DNA from: Fretibacter rubidus
Lineage (GTDB): Bacteria; Pseudomonadota; Alphaproteobacteria; Caulobacterales; Maricaulaceae
Reading direction: 5' to 3'
DNA: 64,000 nucleotides
Assembly (NCBI RefSeq): GCF_041429785.1
Contig: NZ_CP163423.1
Coordinates: forward strand, 620,001 to 684,000
Shown: positions 61,949-64,000 of the stretch, in pieces
Layout of the letters: every line of letters begins with the position of its first letter
Position numbering within the stretch: position 1 is the first letter of the stretch
Translations under genes and position numbers: made by a program
The notes under the pieces: generated by a model
Told to the model about the DNA's origin: nothing
The model's input: only the letters and a program-made list of their open reading frames with translations
Databases searched by the model: none

Positions 61949-62029
61949 AGTTTTCTCCTTCGTTACCCAATCAACGGGAGGAGAAGCCATATGTTCCGAG
62001 ATTGCTGCCGGGTATAGCAGCTTTCAATG

Positions 62030-62812
62030 CTAAAGACCGAGCGCCCAGCGCCGCGGTGGACAATAAAGTCCTTCGGATTTATCGCATTTTTTAAAGCTGA
62101 ACATCATTAAATCAGCCCGCCCAATCAGGCGTTCTAATGGTACCATGCCAGGACCAGACGGTGCGCGACTATCCACGCTATTATCGCGGTTATCGCCCAT
62201 CATAAAGACATGTCCTTCCGGCACTGTAAACGGACCAACATCATCCAAAGCATAGCTGTCAGATTGTTCGTAAATAACGTGGCTATCTTTTTGACCGGGC
62301 AGTATTTCATTATAAACATCAACGCCAACAACGCTGCCCGTATGTTGACGGTATAGGTAATTACTCACTGTTTCGCGTTCAATAATCGCACCGTTTAACT
62401 CCAGCCGTCCCGCTTTGATATTGATTGTGTCACCGGGCAGTCCGATGACGCGCTTAATCATGATCATATCTGTGCGCGGGTGACTAAAGACAACGACATC
62501 GCCGCGTTTGGGTGTGCGCGAGAATATTTTGCCTGATGGCACGGGTAGTTTTGACAGGCCAAAGGGCAGCGAATATTTGGAATAGCCATAGGCAAATTTT
62601 GACACATAAAGATGGTCGCCGACCTCTAATGTGGGCTGCATACTTTCACTGGGTATTTTATAATGGCCCCAGACCAGTGTGAAAAACACGGTAATAAAAG
62701 CAAAAAGACCAATAAGGAATTTCAGCTCCTCTATGATCCTGTCTTTTAAACTGGCTTTTGGCTCTGGGCCCGTCTGCTCATTGGGCGCCGGAACGTCGGT
62801 CTTGGATGTCAT
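62030..62812 (-). CDS. lepB: Signal peptidase I
   Basis: 260 residues from the ATG at 62812 (AGGAG upstream). One membrane helix (about 31 to 48), then the catalytic Ser57 in IPSESMQPTL and Lys120 in MIKRVIGLPGD. The box GDNRDNSVDSR closes the family pattern. It cleaves Sec signal peptides at the periplasmic side. The frame stays open to 62995 but lacks a site. It is divergent from the Sua5 gene. Confidence 0.95.
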   Translation of the reverse strand: MTSKTDVPAPNEQTGPEPKASLKDRIIEELKFLIGLFAFITVFFTLVWGHYKIPSESMQPTLEVGDHLYVSKFAYGYSKYSLPFGLSKLPVPSGKIFSRTPKRGDVVVFSHPRTDMIMIKRVIGLPGDTINIKAGRLELNGAIIERETVSNYLYRQHTGSVVGVDVYNEILPGQKDSHVIYEQSDSYALDDVGPFTVPEGHVFMMGDNRDNSVDSRAPSGPGMVPLERLIGRADLMMFSFKKCDKSEGLYCPPRRWALGL

Positions 62813-62947
62813 GCCTAATCTCCTAAAAGGGGCATGGCGCGGGGCGCGGCCTAAATCAAGTCTATATATCACCGCAGGGATGAAATTTGCGTCATATGCG
62901 CGCTCAAGGCGGTGGTTAATTGCAGGGTAATGACTTATATAGGCCTT

Positions 62948-63901
62948 ATGTCGATATGCGCTAAAATCCGCCCCGCCGGGCCGAAAGCTTACCAAGAGGC
63001 ATTGGATATTCTGCGCGCGGGCGGCCTTGTCGCCTTGCCCACGGAAACGGTCTACGGTTTGTCAGGTGATGCAAGTAATGATGATGCGGTTAGGCGGATT
63101 TATGCGGTAAAAGGTCGACCAGCCTATAACCCTTTAATTGCTCATGTCCTGTCGCCTGACGGTGCCCAAAGATTTGCCCATATCCCGCCATTGGGGCAGG
63201 CCTTGATAACCCGCTATTGGCCCGGGCCGCTCACCCTTGTGATGCCGCGTAAAGACAGCGCGCCGATCAGCGCTCATGCAGGTGCGGGGCTTGATACGAT
63301 TGCGCTGCGCTGTCCGCAAACGCCGTGGGCGCGCAGCTTTATTGAGGCGGGGTTTGACGGCGCGTTGGTTATGCCGAGCGCTAATCGCTCTGGTCGTATC
63401 AGCCCTACAACAGCAGAGCATGTGGCGGATGATTTGGGCGACACGGTGGATATGATTATTGACGCTGGGCCGTGTCCGATTGGGGTCGAGTCGACTGTCG
63501 TGCAAATTAACGGCGATAGCGGTGTTATGCTACGTCCTGGCGGGATTAGCTTTGCGGAGTTGTCCGCCTTTGACGCGCGCATTACACGTCCACAAAGAGC
63601 GCAAGCCATCACGGCTCCGGGCATGTTAAAAAGCCATTATGCCCCTCGTGCCCGCGTACGGTTAAATGTCAAAACCCCAGAACCGGGTGAGCCGCATTTG
63701 GGTTTTGGTGCGTGTTTTACCGCACCGGGATTAAACTTGTCCAAGGGCGGTGATGTCAATGAGGCCGCGCGAAATCTCTTTGATTTTATGCGCCGCCTTG
63801 ATACAAAATATAGCCTAGCCGTTGCGCCCATTCCAACGGACGGGATTGGCGCGGCAATTAATGACCGTCTGAAACGCGCAGCCGCGGAGCGAGATACATG
63901 A
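62948..63901 (+). CDS. Threonylcarbamoyl-AMP synthase (Sua5/YwlC type)
   Basis: 317 residues from the ATG at 62948; starts at 62930 (ATG) and 62912 (GTG) are possible but their ribosome sites are weak. It makes the precursor of t6A in ANN-decoding tRNAs. N-terminal YrdC domain: LVALPTETVYGLSGDA and YAVKGRPAYNPLI, then PGPLTLVMPRK and PSANRSGRISPTTAEHV with IGVESTVV. The C-terminal Sua5 domain after APGMLKSHYAPRA sets it apart from the short TsaC form. A TGA-ATG overlap couples it to the next gene. Confidence 0.92.
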   Translation: MSICAKIRPAGPKAYQEALDILRAGGLVALPTETVYGLSGDASNDDAVRRIYAVKGRPAYNPLIAHVLSPDGAQRFAHIPPLGQALITRYWPGPLTLVMPRKDSAPISAHAGAGLDTIALRCPQTPWARSFIEAGFDGALVMPSANRSGRISPTTAEHVADDLGDTVDMIIDAGPCPIGVESTVVQINGDSGVMLRPGGISFAELSAFDARITRPQRAQAITAPGMLKSHYAPRARVRLNVKTPEPGEPHLGFGACFTAPGLNLSKGGDVNEAARNLFDFMRRLDTKYSLAVAPIPTDGIGAAINDRLKRAAAERDT

Positions 63902-64000
63902 GCGATATCGATACAGGTCTAGCGCAGATTAAATCCGACTTTGACACGGGTGCATGGACTGTGGACCCTGACATTATCGCGCCGCATTTGACGGAATGGC
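63898..64000 (+). CDS. FAD-binding oxidoreductase, start only
   Basis: The first 34 codons are visible, MSDIDTGLAQIKSDFD onward to PHLTEW, before the window ends. The Ala/Leu-rich opening and the DPDIIAPHLTEW ending match the N-terminus of FAD-linked D-2-hydroxyacid dehydrogenase-type oxidoreductases, which commonly follow Sua5 in this class. It overlaps the Sua5 stop by 4 bases. Little more can be said. Confidence 0.55.
   Translation, partial: MSDIDTGLAQIKSDFDTGAWTVDPDIIAPHLTEW

Noticed and set aside
1-64000. CRISPR arrays, tRNA and rRNA genes
   Set aside because: No regularly spaced repeats of CRISPR size, no cloverleaf with a T-loop consensus and no rRNA stretch were seen on reading.

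Overview
The window looks like alphaproteobacterial chromosome. The str-S10-spc-alpha ribosomal block has adk between secY and rpsM, a short-lid adenylate kinase, the C-rich-finger-free form of S14, clpS-clpA next to a DacF-type carboxypeptidase, and a Sua5 gene coupled to a FAD oxidoreductase. Base composition is moderate and the protein style recalls the Hyphomonadaceae/Maricaulales group, but that placement is inference. No rRNA, tRNA or CRISPR array was recognised.

Region 1 (1 to about 5.5 kb) is mobile-element accessory DNA on the minus strand. It holds a ParB-like protein cut by the window edge, three small coupled hypotheticals, an ArdA-type antirestriction protein, a DUF3703 gene, a hairpin-rich gene-free stretch, two tiny coupled genes and an IS110-family insertion sequence with structured non-coding ends.

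Region 2 (5.5 to about 27.7 kb) is a double metal-resistance island. The minus-strand half is a czc module: an exported His/Cys protein, CzcC, CzcB, CzcA and a P1B-4-type ATPase. A MerR-family regulator sits between this and a divergent CDF transporter plus ICMT-like gene, and near-identical MerR-type dyads lie on both sides of the regulator. The second half is a copper module: csoR-copC-copD, a DUF305 plus glutaredoxin-MauE pair, and a plus-strand operon of an exported Cys-rich protein, CusC, CusB, CusA and a CusF-like lipoprotein, followed by PepSY and acyltransferase-3 genes. Three 17-bp imperfect palindromes of one design lie at the promoters of these copper units and define a probable CsoR regulon.

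Region 3 (27.7 to 30.6 kb) is a junction zone. It has a 700-bp gene-free stretch with an IS-like end and a 13-G run, two related tiny membrane proteins in tandem, a DUF5710 protein behind a LexA-type (SOS) box, and an M19 dipeptidase lipoprotein.

Region 4 (30.6 to 49.97 kb) is the ribosomal superoperon rpsL-rpsG-fusA-tuf, rpsJ to rplO, secY, adk, rpsM-rpsK-rpoA-rplQ, closed by a strong terminator. Its most unusual gene is rplO: ribosomal protein L15 continues through an Ala/Lys/Pro linker into a full DUF2853 domain.

Region 5 (50 to 64 kb) is ordinary chromosome: a DUF4268 putative nuclease, a class D beta-lactamase-like lipoprotein, glutaredoxin, a SEL1-repeat protein, an M23 peptidase, a class V aminotransferase, a DacF-type D,D-carboxypeptidase, clpS-clpA, a cluster of REP-like palindromes, a GIN-domain protein, a hemerythrin protein, lepB, a Sua5-type gene and the start of a FAD oxidoreductase.
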